A DNA stretch of 64,000 bases from JANRLF01 sp033762815 (lineage in GTDB: Bacteria; Bacteroidota; Bacteroidia; Chitinophagales; CAIOSU01), in NCBI GenBank assembly GCA_033762815.1, contig JANRLF010000010.1, positions 1-64,000 on the forward strand, read 5' to 3'. The translations under genes and the position numbers were made by a program. How positions within the stretch are numbered: the stretch's first letter is position 1; every line of letters starts with the position of its first letter. Positions 47,015 to 55,333 of the stretch are shown in pieces. Below the pieces are notes generated by a model. It had not been told where the DNA came from. It saw only the letters and a program-made list of their open reading frames with translations, and did not search any database.

Positions 47015-47899
47015 ATGTCGCACAAGGCAGGTTTTGTAAACATTATCGGCAGGCCCAACGTAGGTAAATCTACCTTGATGAACGTACTGGTCGGCGAATC
47101 ATTGAGCATTGTCACCTCCAAGGCCCAAACTACTCGCCACCGAATTTTGGGCATAGTAAATAGTGAAGATTACCAAATTGTATATTCCGACACCCCCGGC
47201 ATACTATTCAAGCCACAATACGAACTGCATGAGGCCATGATGGGTGCCGTTCGCTCGGCTTTCGAGGATGCGGATGTGTTGCTCTTTATTACCGAAATAT
47301 ATGAACAACCTGAGGAAATGGCCGACATATTGGGCATGGTGAACAAGTTGGATATGCCCAAACTATTGCTAATCAACAAAATTGACCAGGCCAAAGAAGG
47401 ACAGTTGGAACAATTGACTGAGAAGTGGCAACAACTATCTGTGTTTCAAAATATCATTCCCATATCTGCATTGCAACATTTGAACATAAGTCAAGTAACT
47501 GATACCATTTTAAGCTTGCTGCCCGAACACCCTGCCTATTATGACAAGGAACAGCTAACCGACCGCAACGAGCGCTTCTTCGTCACGGAAATTATTAGAG
47601 AAAAGATTTTGCTTAACTACCGGAAGGAAGTGCCTTATAGTACTGAAGTAGTCATCGATTCCTTTAAAGAAGACGAGCATATCGATAGAATAAGGGCCAT
47701 CATTTTTGTGGAACGGCAGACACAAAAATCCATCCTGATAGGGAAGAATGGAGAAGCATTGAAAAAAGTAGGCATAGAAGCCAGAGCTGCCATAGAAGCA
47801 TTAGTAGGCAAGCAGGTGTACCTTGAGCTGCACGTAAAAGTAAAGGAAGGCTGGCGCAATGATAGCCGTTTCCTTAAGCAGACTGGTTATCAGGAATAG
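47015..47899 (+). CDS. era: GTPase Era
   Basis: This 294-aa GTPase has G1 GRPNVGKST, G3 DTPG, G4 NKID and a C-terminal KH domain (EVPYSTEVVIDSFKEDEH, ILIGKNGEALKKVGIEAR). It binds the 3' end of 16S rRNA during 30S maturation. Length and architecture are standard. Confidence 0.97.
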   Translation: MSHKAGFVNIIGRPNVGKSTLMNVLVGESLSIVTSKAQTTRHRILGIVNSEDYQIVYSDTPGILFKPQYELHEAMMGAVRSAFEDADVLLFITEIYEQPEEMADILGMVNKLDMPKLLLINKIDQAKEGQLEQLTEKWQQLSVFQNIIPISALQHLNISQVTDTILSLLPEHPAYYDKEQLTDRNERFFVTEIIREKILLNYRKEVPYSTEVVIDSFKEDEHIDRIRAIIFVERQTQKSILIGKNGEALKKVGIEARAAIEALVGKQVYLELHVKVKEGWRNDSRFLKQTGYQE

Positions 47900-47979
47900 A
47901 GGATAATATTTCTCCAATATTGGCCTTTCTTGCAGAACTATCAAATACTATATTTGTTGATGTTGTAGTAGCAGGTATT

Positions 47980-48603
47980 ATGAAGAGCAGCAAGGTATCG
48001 CCGTTACAAGCAATCAATAAACGCGAGCAGGTAATAAAAACCACTGGCAAGCTATTCCTTTATTTTGGGCTTGCCGCCATATCCGTTTTGTTTTTGTGCT
48101 TTTCGGGCACCTTTGTGTACCATATGGTAATGGCTCCTGCACAATCTATCCAATTGCCTTCAGTGTTCCATATTAGTACCTTGGTCATTATTGCCAGTAG
48201 TGTATTGTTGCAGTACATGCTGAAACTGATGGTTTCTGGCGACAACAAATATTTTAGCTTGATGGCACTAGGCGTATTTATGTTGGGTACTTGCTTTTTG
48301 GCTTGTCAATTTGTAGGATGGCAAATGCTGTTGCAAAGGGGCATCGATATTACCTCCACTACTGCCGCATCTTACCTATACTTGCTATCAGGCCTTCACG
48401 CCCTCCACCTGCTGGTTGGCTTGCTGGCCTTAGGGGTGGTGGCTGCAAGGTCGCTGCTAAGGCTCAATAACCCAGTGGGCCAATTGATGTTTGAAACCGA
48501 CGTTTTCAGGCAATACCGTATCTCCTTATTGGCAACCTATTGGCATTTTGTAGGCCTGTTATGGATTTACCTCTATATTATTTTTATAGTGGTCAGCTGG
48601 TAG
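47980..48603 (+). CDS. Heme-copper oxidase subunit III-like protein
   Basis: This 207-aa protein has five predicted helices and the subunit III hallmarks SGLHALHLLVGLLAL and ISLLATYWHFVGLLWIYLY. An upstream TTG (47920) would add 20 residues; the ATG at 47980 (MKSSKVSPLQ) is preferred. It lies alone here, away from other oxidase subunits, and converges on coaD with an 11-base overlap. Bacteroidota often encode several subunit III-like proteins. Confidence 0.85.
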   Translation: MKSSKVSPLQAINKREQVIKTTGKLFLYFGLAAISVLFLCFSGTFVYHMVMAPAQSIQLPSVFHISTLVIIASSVLLQYMLKLMVSGDNKYFSLMALGVFMLGTCFLACQFVGWQMLLQRGIDITSTTAASYLYLLSGLHALHLLVGLLALGVVAARSLLRLNNPVGQLMFETDVFRQYRISLLATYWHFVGLLWIYLYIIFIVVSW

Positions 48604-49081
48604 TCCCTTCTTGCTTCAAATCATTGTTGATTTCAGCCGGAACAAATTTGCTTACATCGCCGCCATTTATCAATATCTCCCTTACAATGGTGGAGCTGAT
48701 ATGGCTCATTTCCGGGTCGCTGATAATACAGATGGTTTCCAGTTCGGGTGCCATGGATTTATTCAATTGGGCGATAGTCTTCTCATAATCAAAGTCGGCG
48801 GCATTCCTGATGCCCCTTATCAAGTAGCGGGCATTCACGCTACGTGTAAAGTTGACCGTTAAGCCTTGGTAGGCCATCACTTCCACATTGGGCAAATCTT
48901 TGAAAATGTCGCGCATCCATTTCTCGCGCTGTTCAAAACTGAAGTAGTATTTTTTTGAAGTATTGTTGCCCAAGGCAATAATCACTTTATCGAACAAAGG
49001 GGCGGCACGTTTCACTACGTCAACATGTCCTATGGTGATAGGGTCGAACGAACCTGGGAAAACAGCAATCTTATCTTGCAT
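48593..49081 (-). CDS. coaD: Phosphopantetheine adenylyltransferase
   Basis: This 162-aa enzyme, counted from the ATG at 49081, makes dephospho-CoA from phosphopantetheine and ATP. Motifs are AVFPGSFDPITIGHVDVVKR, the RGIRNAADFDYE stretch, and ISSTIVREI. The longer frame upstream (to 49150) is not family-like. Its 3' end overlaps the subunit III gene. Confidence 0.96.
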   Translation of the reverse strand: MQDKIAVFPGSFDPITIGHVDVVKRAAPLFDKVIIALGNNTSKKYYFSFEQREKWMRDIFKDLPNVEVMAYQGLTVNFTRSVNARYLIRGIRNAADFDYEKTIAQLNKSMAPELETICIISDPEMSHISSTIVREILINGGDVSKFVPAEINNDLKQEGTTS

Positions 49082-49132
49082 GTTGGAGGATATGGTTGCT
49101 GCAATATTACGATAAATAGCACAGGAGGGCAG

Positions 49133-49173
49133 AAAAAAATACAGGCGCAACTAATCCGACAAAGTTGCGCCTG
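49133..49173 (-). terminator. Strong hairpin plus T tract on the minus strand upstream of coaD
   Basis: CAGGCGCAAC (49142-49151) and GTTGCGCCTG (49164-49173) form a perfect 10-bp stem with a 12-nt loop. On the minus strand it is followed by TATTTTTTT. No minus-strand gene lies upstream of it before rpoD, which is on the plus strand. It could end a small minus-strand RNA or attenuate the coaD leader. The rest of the 307-base gap between coaD and rpoD shows nothing else clear. Confidence 0.55.
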
Positions 49174-49388
49174 TTCCACCAAATTCTCTCGAAGAATTGT
49201 TGAAATGATAACAACTGATAGACGGCAGCATTCCCTAAAGGGTTGCTTGCAAAAAATCCATGACATTTTTTTGACAAAACTTAACAGCTTACAGGATGTT
49301 TCGCTCCAGTTTGTAGTGATTATTTGCCTTAGCCCGCAACCTTGGTATCAAAATGGCGTAAAAGGGTAAGGATAAAATAATGCGGGGA

Positions 49389-50252
49389 ATGAGACAACTG
49401 AAAATCACCAACCAGATTACCCAACGCGACAGCCAAGCGTTGGAGAAATACCTACAAGAAATAGCCAAAGTAAAATTGCTGACCGCCCAGGAAGAAGTTG
49501 ATCTCTCCAAGCGCATTAAGGATGGCGATGCAGATGCTTTGGAACATTTAGTTAAGGCTAATTTGCGTTTCGTGGTATCGGTGGCCAAGCAATACCAAAA
49601 CCAAGGCTTGCCGTTGAGCGACCTGGTGAACGAGGGTAACCTGGGCCTTATCAAAGCAGCGCAAAAGTTTGACGAAAGCAAAGGCTTCAAATTTATATCT
49701 TACGCCGTATGGTGGATTAGGCAAAGCATCATGCAGGCAGTGGTGGAACAAAGCCGCATTATCCGCCTTCCACTGAACAAAGTAGGTTCATACAATAAAA
49801 TCAACCAAACCATGGCCGCCTTTGAGCAAGAGTTTCAGCGCGAGCCTACCCATGAGGAACTGGAAGAAATATTGGACATCAATAGCAAGGAAATAGAAGA
49901 CCTTATCAAAAGTGCCACCCGTCACGTATCCATGGATGCTCCCTTCAATGAGGAAGGCGAAGGCAGCCTATATGACGTGCTGATAGATGAAAGCGAAAGC
50001 GATACCGAAAAAGCGATGATGAAGGACTCTTTAACAAAAGAAATTAACAGCGTAATGGCCGTACTGCCAACACGCGATGCGGAAATCATATCTTACTATT
50101 TCGGGTTGAAAGGAGAAGGCTATATGACATTGGAGGAAATCGGCCAAATGTTCAGCCTTACCCGCGAGCGCGTACGCCAAATTAAAGAGCGTGCCCTTCG
50201 CCGCCTACGCAAAACATCTGGCAGCAATAGCCTGAAACATTATTTGGGGTAG
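49389..50252 (+). CDS. rpoD: Primary sigma factor (RpoD/SigA, Bacteroidota type)
   Basis: This 287-aa sigma-70 factor begins MRQLKITNQITQRDSQALEK, exactly as short primary sigma factors of Bacteroidota do; the frame opens three codons earlier at an ATG that is less likely. Region 2 shows DLVNEGNLGLIKAAQKFDES and FISYAVWWIRQSI; region 4 shows TLEEIGQMFSLTRERVRQIK. Region 1.1 is absent, as usual in the phylum. It directs RNA polymerase to TAnnTTTG promoters, which recur in this window. Confidence 0.97.
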   Translation: MRQLKITNQITQRDSQALEKYLQEIAKVKLLTAQEEVDLSKRIKDGDADALEHLVKANLRFVVSVAKQYQNQGLPLSDLVNEGNLGLIKAAQKFDESKGFKFISYAVWWIRQSIMQAVVEQSRIIRLPLNKVGSYNKINQTMAAFEQEFQREPTHEELEEILDINSKEIEDLIKSATRHVSMDAPFNEEGEGSLYDVLIDESESDTEKAMMKDSLTKEINSVMAVLPTRDAEIISYYFGLKGEGYMTLEEIGQMFSLTRERVRQIKERALRRLRKTSGSNSLKHYLG

Positions 50253-50276
50253 TAACCTCAGGGTTCCGAAACATGC

Positions 50277-50310
50277 TAAAGCCGCTTCAAAAATGAAACG
50301 GCTTTATTTG
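50277..50310 (+). terminator. Terminator after rpoD
   Basis: TAAAGCCG (50277-50284) pairs with CGGCTTTA (50299-50306) around a 14-nt loop that can pair further, followed by a short T-rich stretch. Confidence 0.75.
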
Positions 50311-50321
50311 TCAATATACGG

Positions 50322-50439
50322 CGCATAGCACATGCTCAGTGAACATAAACAAAGAAGCCCCGCTTTTGGCAGGGCTTCTTTTGTAGCGGGAGCTGGACTC
50401 GAACCAGCGTCCGTCGGCTGACGGATATGAGCCTACGAG
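50322..50439 (-). repeat. Second, truncated unit of the tRNA/GIY-YIG element, with degenerate tRNA-fMet 3' half
   Basis: Bases 50322-50409 repeat 50667-50754 with an exact offset of 345 bases. On the minus strand the unit runs: degenerate tRNA copy (about 50439-50384; TAGCTCGT, anticodon CAT loop, then an identical T arm and 3' acceptor strand), hairpin AAGAAGCCC..GGGGCTTCTT, then ATGTTCACTGAGCATGTGCT, a decayed start of a second GIY-YIG frame that stops after 11 codons. The palindrome CCGTC-AGCC-GACGG (50411-50424) replaces the 3' side of the anticodon stem. Confidence 0.85.
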
Positions 50440-50691
50440 CTAAGGCCCGTTGCCAATCAGCTCTCGGATGAACGCCCTGCCCCTCGATGACTTCAACGTT
50501 TTTTCTCTGACAATAGCTTCTTGCTTGGTTCCAAACACTTCAGCGTGAACCACCTTCCATGGACGAAATTTGACCGTATAGCCTTTCGTGGCCAATTGAT
50601 TATGGGATGTGAGCCGACCTTGCAAATCGGATGTATAACCCACGTATATCTTGTTATAGGCCTCAGCATATAGCACGTACACAGTGAACAT
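50440..50691 (-). CDS. GIY-YIG nuclease family protein between tRNA-fMet copies
   Basis: This 83-aa protein has the UPF0213/YhbQ-like GIY-YIG pattern: MFTVYVLYAEAYNKIYVGYT (VYVLY..IYVGY), then DLQGRLTSHNQ with the catalytic-region Arg, and a conserved downstream Glu (REKTLKSSRGRAFI). These are small single-domain endonucleases. The start is 38 bases after the intact tRNA-fMet and its stop TAG lies inside the degenerate tRNA copy (TTAGCTC). The position between two tRNA-derived repeats suggests a homing-like or site-specific mobile gene. Confidence 0.85.
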   Translation of the reverse strand: MFTVYVLYAEAYNKIYVGYTSDLQGRLTSHNQLATKGYTVKFRPWKVVHAEVFGTKQEAIVREKTLKSSRGRAFIRELIGNGP

Positions 50692-50728
50692 AAACGCAGA
50701 AGCCCCGCTTTTAGCAGGGCTTCTTTTG

Positions 50729-50801
<73 letters not shown>

Positions 50802-50811
50802 ATGTGGAGGG

Positions 50812-50819
50812 CAAAGTTA
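50812..50819 (-). promoter_or_regulatory. -7 box TAACTTTG for tRNA-fMet
   Basis: The minus-strand TAACTTTG matches TAnnTTTG, 10 bases before the tRNA 5' end. Confidence 0.55.
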
Positions 50820-50894
50820 ACAAATTTTCCAAAAGAAACTAAAGAAGTACTCTTTTATTTGCTGCTTTGTTGAGTTAATAGCTACTAATTATTC

Positions 50895-51257
50895 TTACTG
50901 GAATTCTACTACCTGCCCTGTCACTATTACTTTGCGCTTAACGACAAACACATAGCTCTTTACGTATTCTTCTACGGTTACATTAATGAGTGCCCTGCTC
51001 TTGCCCTCCATTTCGGCTTGTGCAATCATTTCTTTTTTGGCCAGCTCCATAAGCGAGCGTTTCTTGAGGCCGCCAAAAAACAAGATGTATTGGGCCTCCG
51101 CTTCGCCGCTAACGGTTTTGACAACAGTGTAGTTTTTTTCACCAAGCTCAACGTTGGTAACAGTTTGATTCAGGTTGTGCGACAGAGGGAAGTGTACTCC
51201 ACAGCTAGAGAGCAGCATTACTCCCCCTATGGTCAATAATAGCAGTATCCGTTTCAT
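50895..51257 (-). CDS. Small lipoprotein (DUF6567-like)
   Basis: This 120-aa protein starts MKRILLLLTIGGVMLLSSCG with a lipobox; the longer upstream frame lacks signal character. The mature part has NYTVVKTVSGEAEAQYILFF, then SLMELAKKEMIAQAEMEGKS and ALINVTVEEYVKSYV, a pattern I associate with DUF6567 lipoproteins of Bacteroidota, though I am not certain. The function is unknown. It lies alone between tRNA-fMet and rpmA. Confidence 0.75.
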   Translation of the reverse strand: MKRILLLLTIGGVMLLSSCGVHFPLSHNLNQTVTNVELGEKNYTVVKTVSGEAEAQYILFFGGLKKRSLMELAKKEMIAQAEMEGKSRALINVTVEEYVKSYVFVVKRKVIVTGQVVEFQ

Positions 51258-51375
51258 AGGTTTAGTTTTTTGTAAACGATACCCCAAAATAAGTTTAAGA
51301 TTTAAAGCCAAAAAATGATTTTAGTCAACAGCAATCATAACTAAAGTTACTAGTTGATACCGGCTTAAAATTGAA

Positions 51376-51408
51376 ACAAAAAAGCCGCTCCTTTTGGGGC
51401 GGCTTTAA
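51376..51408 (-). terminator. Terminator of the rplU-rpmA operon
   Basis: AAAGCCGC and GCGGCTTT form the stem core around CTCCTTTTGGG; on the minus strand a run of Ts follows. It lies about 20 bases beyond the rpmA stop. Confidence 0.8.
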
Positions 51409-51427
51409 AAATTTTGTGAGCTGAAAT

Positions 51428-51937
51428 TTACTCCTCTGTAGTTTCTTCGGTTGTAGCAGTTTCCTCGGCGGAGGCTTCTGCCTCAGGAGCTGACGCCTCA
51501 ACCTGAGTGTCGGTAGCCATTTGCTCTTCGGCAGATGCTTCATTAGTAGATTCCATCGGCTCTGTCACAGCAACTTCTTCAGCAGTAACTTGTGTGGCCT
51601 TTTTAGAAGGCTTAGTTTTTGATGGAGCTTCAACCGGAGCTGATTTTTCAACCTTGGTACGGGTCACAGGCTTGGAATCGCCTACTGTGGTCACCACGTT
51701 CACGAATACCTTTTCGTCTTTTTTACGGCGGAACTCAACAATCCCATCAGTAACTGCAAATATCGTATGGTCTTTGCCCATGTCAACGCCCAAACCTGGG
51801 TGGAACTTGGTGCCACGTTGCCTGATGATGATGTTGCCGGCAACCGCTGGTTGGCCACCGAACAATTTAACGCCCAAACGCTTGCTGTGCGAATCCCTAC
51901 CATTTCGGGTACTACCTGCGCCTTTCTTGTGAGCCAT
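51428..51937 (-). CDS. rpmA: 50S ribosomal protein L27 with long acidic C-terminal extension
   Basis: The first ~86 residues are a complete L27 ([60 protein letters not shown]). L27 lies near the peptidyl transferase centre. The protein continues for another ~83 residues rich in Glu, Ala, Thr, Ser and Pro (for example [19 protein letters not shown]), ending EETTEE, with a Lys-rich stretch before it. Usual L27 length is about 85. The extension is in frame, without a stop, and the operon terminator follows directly. It is probably disordered. It follows rplU by 35 bases. Confidence 0.95.
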   Translation of the reverse strand: MAHKKGAGSTRNGRDSHSKRLGVKLFGGQPAVAGNIIIRQRGTKFHPGLGVDMGKDHTIFAVTDGIVEFRRKKDEKVFVNVVTTVGDSKPVTRTKVEKSAPVEAPSKTKPSKKATQVTAEEVAVTEPMESTNEASAEEQMATDTQVEASAPEAEASAEETATTEETTEE

Positions 51938-51972
51938 GGTTTATCTTTTTTCTTACTGGTTGATCAAATGGA

Positions 51973-52281
51973 TTATGCGATACTGTCAATGGTGATACGG
52001 GTCAATGACTGACGGTGTCCGTTTTTCAGCTTATAACCTTTTCTCCTTTTCTTTTTGAACACGATTACTTTATCGCCTTTCAAATGCTCTTGGATGGTAG
52101 CTTTAACCACTACATTGCTGAGTGTGGGAGTGCCAACTGATACAGTTCCATCAATATTGGTAAGCAATACGTTGGCAAACTGAACGCTATCACCTTCATT
52201 GCCTTCCAATCGGTGAACAAACAACTGCTGACCATTGGTCACTTTGAACTGTTGGCCGGCTATTTCTACTATCGCGTGCAT
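51973..52281 (-). CDS. rplU: 50S ribosomal protein L21
   Basis: This 102-aa protein begins MHAIVEIAGQQFKVTNGQQL and contains VFKKKRRKGYKLKNGHRQSL, the conserved L21 basic motif. Standard length and the usual rplU-rpmA order support it. A TATATTTG box lies 24 bases upstream. Confidence 0.98.
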   Translation of the reverse strand: MHAIVEIAGQQFKVTNGQQLFVHRLEGNEGDSVQFANVLLTNIDGTVSVGTPTLSNVVVKATIQEHLKGDKVIVFKKKRRKGYKLKNGHRQSLTRITIDSIA

Positions 52282-52305
52282 GGACTAAAGTATTATTTGA
52301 GGGTG

Positions 52306-52313
52306 CAAATATA
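52306..52313 (-). promoter_or_regulatory. -7 box TATATTTG for rplU-rpmA
   Basis: The minus-strand TATATTTG matches TAnnTTTG, 24 bases before the rplU ATG; two TTTG-type sequences lie further upstream. Confidence 0.55.
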
Positions 52314-52428
52314 GCAAAAGGATAGCAAAGTTAAAAATTTAGTTTGAGAATTTTCACTGTAGTCATTCTAGCAGGCATCCACAGTATGGCGTTGGCAAGT
52401 TGCCGAATTAAAAGGTAGTCGATTGGGT

Positions 52429-52436
52429 AATTTTGT
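52429..52436 (+). promoter_or_regulatory. -7 box TAATTTTG upstream of GH3
   Basis: TAATTTTG ends 6 bases before the GH3 ATG, so any transcript from it would have almost no leader. Confidence 0.45.
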
Positions 52437-52442
52437 GTTATC

Positions 52443-53942
52443 ATGGGTCTTAAGGCCTTTATCATAAAACCATATGCCCAATGGGTTGCCGCCAAAGTAA
52501 AACGTTGGAGCCAAAACCCTATTGAAAGGCAGGAGCGATTATTCACCAAATTAGTTGAGAAGGCCAAATATACCGCCTTTGGGAAGGATCACGGCTTCAG
52601 CGATATCAGCAGTTACCATGATTTTCAAAAACAGGTGCCCATTAGGGACTATGAGCAACTGGCACCATATATAGAAAGGATAAAAAAAGGAGAACCGGAT
52701 GTATTGTGGGCAGGCAGGCCACGCTATTTTGCCAAAACTAGTGGTACAACTTCCGGAACAAAGTATATCCCAATTACCAACGACTCCATCGGCAACCACT
52801 TTTTCTCCGCCCAAACGGCCATGATGTTGTACATGGCTGAAACAGGCAACTACAATATCATGGATGGCAAAATGATTTTTCTTTCCGGTAGCCCGGAATT
52901 GGAAAAAGTAGGCGGCATTCCAACCGGTAGGCTTTCTGGTATTGTGAACCACGAAGTGCCCTCTTGGCTGCGCACCAATCAACTGCCATCATGGACCACG
53001 AACTGTATCGATGACTGGGAGCAAAAGCTTGATAAAATTGTGGAGGAGACCTTACAGGCCGACATGACGCTCATTAGTGGCATACCACCTTGGGTGCAAA
53101 TGTATTTCGACAGGCTTGTTGCCATTAAGGGCAATCCCATTAAGGATGTTTTCCCAAATTTCAAGGTGCTCGTGTATGGGGGTGTCAATTTTGAACCCTA
53201 TAAGGCTAAAATGATGTCCAGTATCGGCAAGACAATAGATTCTGTTGAAACATACCCCGCGTCCGAAGGATTCTTGGCCTACCAAGATAGCCAAAGGGCA
53301 GAAGGTTTATTGCTGAATGTGGATTCGGGTATTTTCTTTGAATTCATACCTGCTAGTGAGTACTATGATGAAAACCCTAGCCGTCTTTCATTAGCCGATG
53401 TAAAATTGGGGGTCAATTATGCGCTAATAATCAATAGCAATGCGGGGCTTTGGGCCTACAGTATAGGAGATACCGTAAAATTTGTGTCGCTTAAGCCCTA
53501 TCGATTGGTGGTTACTGGCCGCATCAAGCATTTTATATCGGCATTTGGCGAGCATGTGATAGGTGAGGAAGTAGAAAAAGCGATGGCGGATGCCGTGGCA
53601 CAAATACCTGCCAAAGTAACCGAGTTTACCGTAGCACCAAAAGTGGAAGTACAGGCTGAACTGCCCTACCACGAATGGCTGGTGGAGTTTGATGAAATGC
53701 CAAGTGATATAGACAAATTTGCGAACCTCCTAAACCAATCCATGCAAAGACAGAATATCTATTATGCTGATTTGATTGAGGGACGAGTGTTGCAGCCATT
53801 GAAAATTACTATGTTGAAAAAAGATGCTTTTATAGCCTATATGCGTACGCAGGGCAAGTTGGGCGGGCAAAACAAAGTGCCAAGGCTCTCCAATGACCGC
53901 CGAGTGGCCGATGCCCTTGAACCTTATATTGACCGAGTTTGA
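52443..53942 (+). CDS. GH3 family acyl-adenylate/amidosynthetase-like protein
   Basis: This 499-aa protein belongs to the GH3 (auxin-responsive promoter) family of the ANL superfamily. The ATP-binding P-loop-like motif is RYFAKTSGTTSGTKYIPIT (about 100-118), with VESYPASEG-like VETYPASEGFLAYQ and a C-terminal GRIKHFISAFGEHVIGEEVE. Plant GH3 enzymes conjugate amino acids to acyl hormones; bacterial members are common in Bacteroidota but their substrates are unknown. Confidence 0.92.
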   Translation: MGLKAFIIKPYAQWVAAKVKRWSQNPIERQERLFTKLVEKAKYTAFGKDHGFSDISSYHDFQKQVPIRDYEQLAPYIERIKKGEPDVLWAGRPRYFAKTSGTTSGTKYIPITNDSIGNHFFSAQTAMMLYMAETGNYNIMDGKMIFLSGSPELEKVGGIPTGRLSGIVNHEVPSWLRTNQLPSWTTNCIDDWEQKLDKIVEETLQADMTLISGIPPWVQMYFDRLVAIKGNPIKDVFPNFKVLVYGGVNFEPYKAKMMSSIGKTIDSVETYPASEGFLAYQDSQRAEGLLLNVDSGIFFEFIPASEYYDENPSRLSLADVKLGVNYALIINSNAGLWAYSIGDTVKFVSLKPYRLVVTGRIKHFISAFGEHVIGEEVEKAMADAVAQIPAKVTEFTVAPKVEVQAELPYHEWLVEFDEMPSDIDKFANLLNQSMQRQNIYYADLIEGRVLQPLKITMLKKDAFIAYMRTQGKLGGQNKVPRLSNDRRVADALEPYIDRV

Positions 53943-53943
53943 C

Positions 53944-53951
53944 TATTTTTG
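53944..53951 (+). promoter_or_regulatory. -7 box TATTTTTG upstream of rseP
   Basis: TATTTTTG matches TAnnTTTG and lies 33 bases before the rseP ATG, immediately after the GH3 stop. Confidence 0.45.
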
Positions 53952-53984
53952 CTAATTCAAAAAATGAAAAGAGACTACATATAG

Positions 53985-55322
53985 ATGGATGGATTAATAA
54001 TGGCAGCCCAGTTGCTGTTGGCCTTGGGTTTATTGGTTTTTATACATGAGTTGGGCCATTTCTTGGCGGCAAGGGCTTTTGGCATTAAAGTGGAGAAGTT
54101 TTACATCTTTTTCGATTTTAACAATATCAAGCTTTACAGTAAGAAAATTGGCGATACGGAATATGGCATCGGTTGGTTTCCATTGGGCGGTTATGTGAAG
54201 ATTGCCGGTATGGTAGATGAATCGTTGGATACCGAGCAATTGAAACAGCCCCCACAACCTTGGGAGTTCAGGAGCAAACCAGCTTGGCAGCGCTTTATAG
54301 TAATGATTGGTGGCATCACCATGAACATCATTCTAGGTATTATCATCTTTACCTTTTACCTCAGCTATTATTCAAAAGCATATGTAGACCCAACCACGGT
54401 AACTGACGGCATCTATGCTTATAAAACTGGGCAAGAGGTAGGTTTTAAAACAGGCGATAAGATATTGGCCATCGATGGCAAAAAACCCGAAAGAGCAATT
54501 GATTTGGTTTCCGCAAAAGTGTTCTCGGGGGCGGTGGTAACCATTCAAAGGGAAGGTAAAGAGATGAAGTTGGACTTGCCCGATACCCTGTTCAAAAAAA
54601 TGAAGGATGCTAAGGATGATTTCATTGCTCTTCATAACTATCGATTTTATGTCGATTCCGTGTATCCATACTTAAACGAAAACCCAAAAATAGCCTCTAC
54701 CGCTTTCAAAGCTGGCCTTAAAAAGGGCGATGAAATTGTTGCTATACAAGGCGAGCCTGTTAAGGTTTTTGGCGATGTCAGGGCTTTGCTTACCAAATAC
54801 GATAGTGCCAAGGTAGAGTTGCAAGTAAAGCGGGATGGTCAATTGGTTACACTGAACACGGATACTATTAGGAATGCGGCACTTGGCTTCAAACCCGGAC
54901 CTGAAGAGCCTTATACTACAACTCCTTACTCCTTTGGAAAAGCATTAAAATATGGCACTAAGGATGGTTTCTCGGCTATCTATTATAATGCCTTAGGAAT
55001 AGGAAAAATTTTCCAAGGTCAAGTCTCAGCGCGAGATTCCATCCAAAGTCCTATCGGTATAGCACAGATATTTGGTGGCAAGTGGATATGGGCCAAATTT
55101 TGGTACCTAACAGGGCTTATTTCGTTTATTCTGGCGTTTATGAACATCCTGCCTATTCCTGCATTGGATGGTGGGCACGTCATGTTCATTATTGTTGAAT
55201 TGATCCAGGGCAAACCAGTAAGCGAGAAGTTTTTGGAAGCTGCCCAAAAAGTGGGGATTGTTATATTATTGGCACTCATGGTTTTTGCATTTGGCAATGA
55301 CTTGATAAAAATATTTACCTGA
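53985..55322 (+). CDS. rseP: RIP metalloprotease RseP
   Basis: This 445-aa site-2 protease has the zinc motif HELGHF (His21, Glu22, His25) in TM1, one or two PDZ domains in the central region (KTGDKILAIDGKKPERAI; KKGDEIVAIQGEPVKVF), and the C-terminal LPIPALDGGHVMFII zinc ligand motif. It cleaves membrane-bound anti-sigma factors and signal-peptide remnants. Standard length. A secreted protein gene follows after 11 bases. Confidence 0.96.
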   Translation: MDGLIMAAQLLLALGLLVFIHELGHFLAARAFGIKVEKFYIFFDFNNIKLYSKKIGDTEYGIGWFPLGGYVKIAGMVDESLDTEQLKQPPQPWEFRSKPAWQRFIVMIGGITMNIILGIIIFTFYLSYYSKAYVDPTTVTDGIYAYKTGQEVGFKTGDKILAIDGKKPERAIDLVSAKVFSGAVVTIQREGKEMKLDLPDTLFKKMKDAKDDFIALHNYRFYVDSVYPYLNENPKIASTAFKAGLKKGDEIVAIQGEPVKVFGDVRALLTKYDSAKVELQVKRDGQLVTLNTDTIRNAALGFKPGPEEPYTTTPYSFGKALKYGTKDGFSAIYYNALGIGKIFQGQVSARDSIQSPIGIAQIFGGKWIWAKFWYLTGLISFILAFMNILPIPALDGGHVMFIIVELIQGKPVSEKFLEAAQKVGIVILLALMVFAFGNDLIKIFT

Positions 55323-55333
55323 AAAATCGCTAC

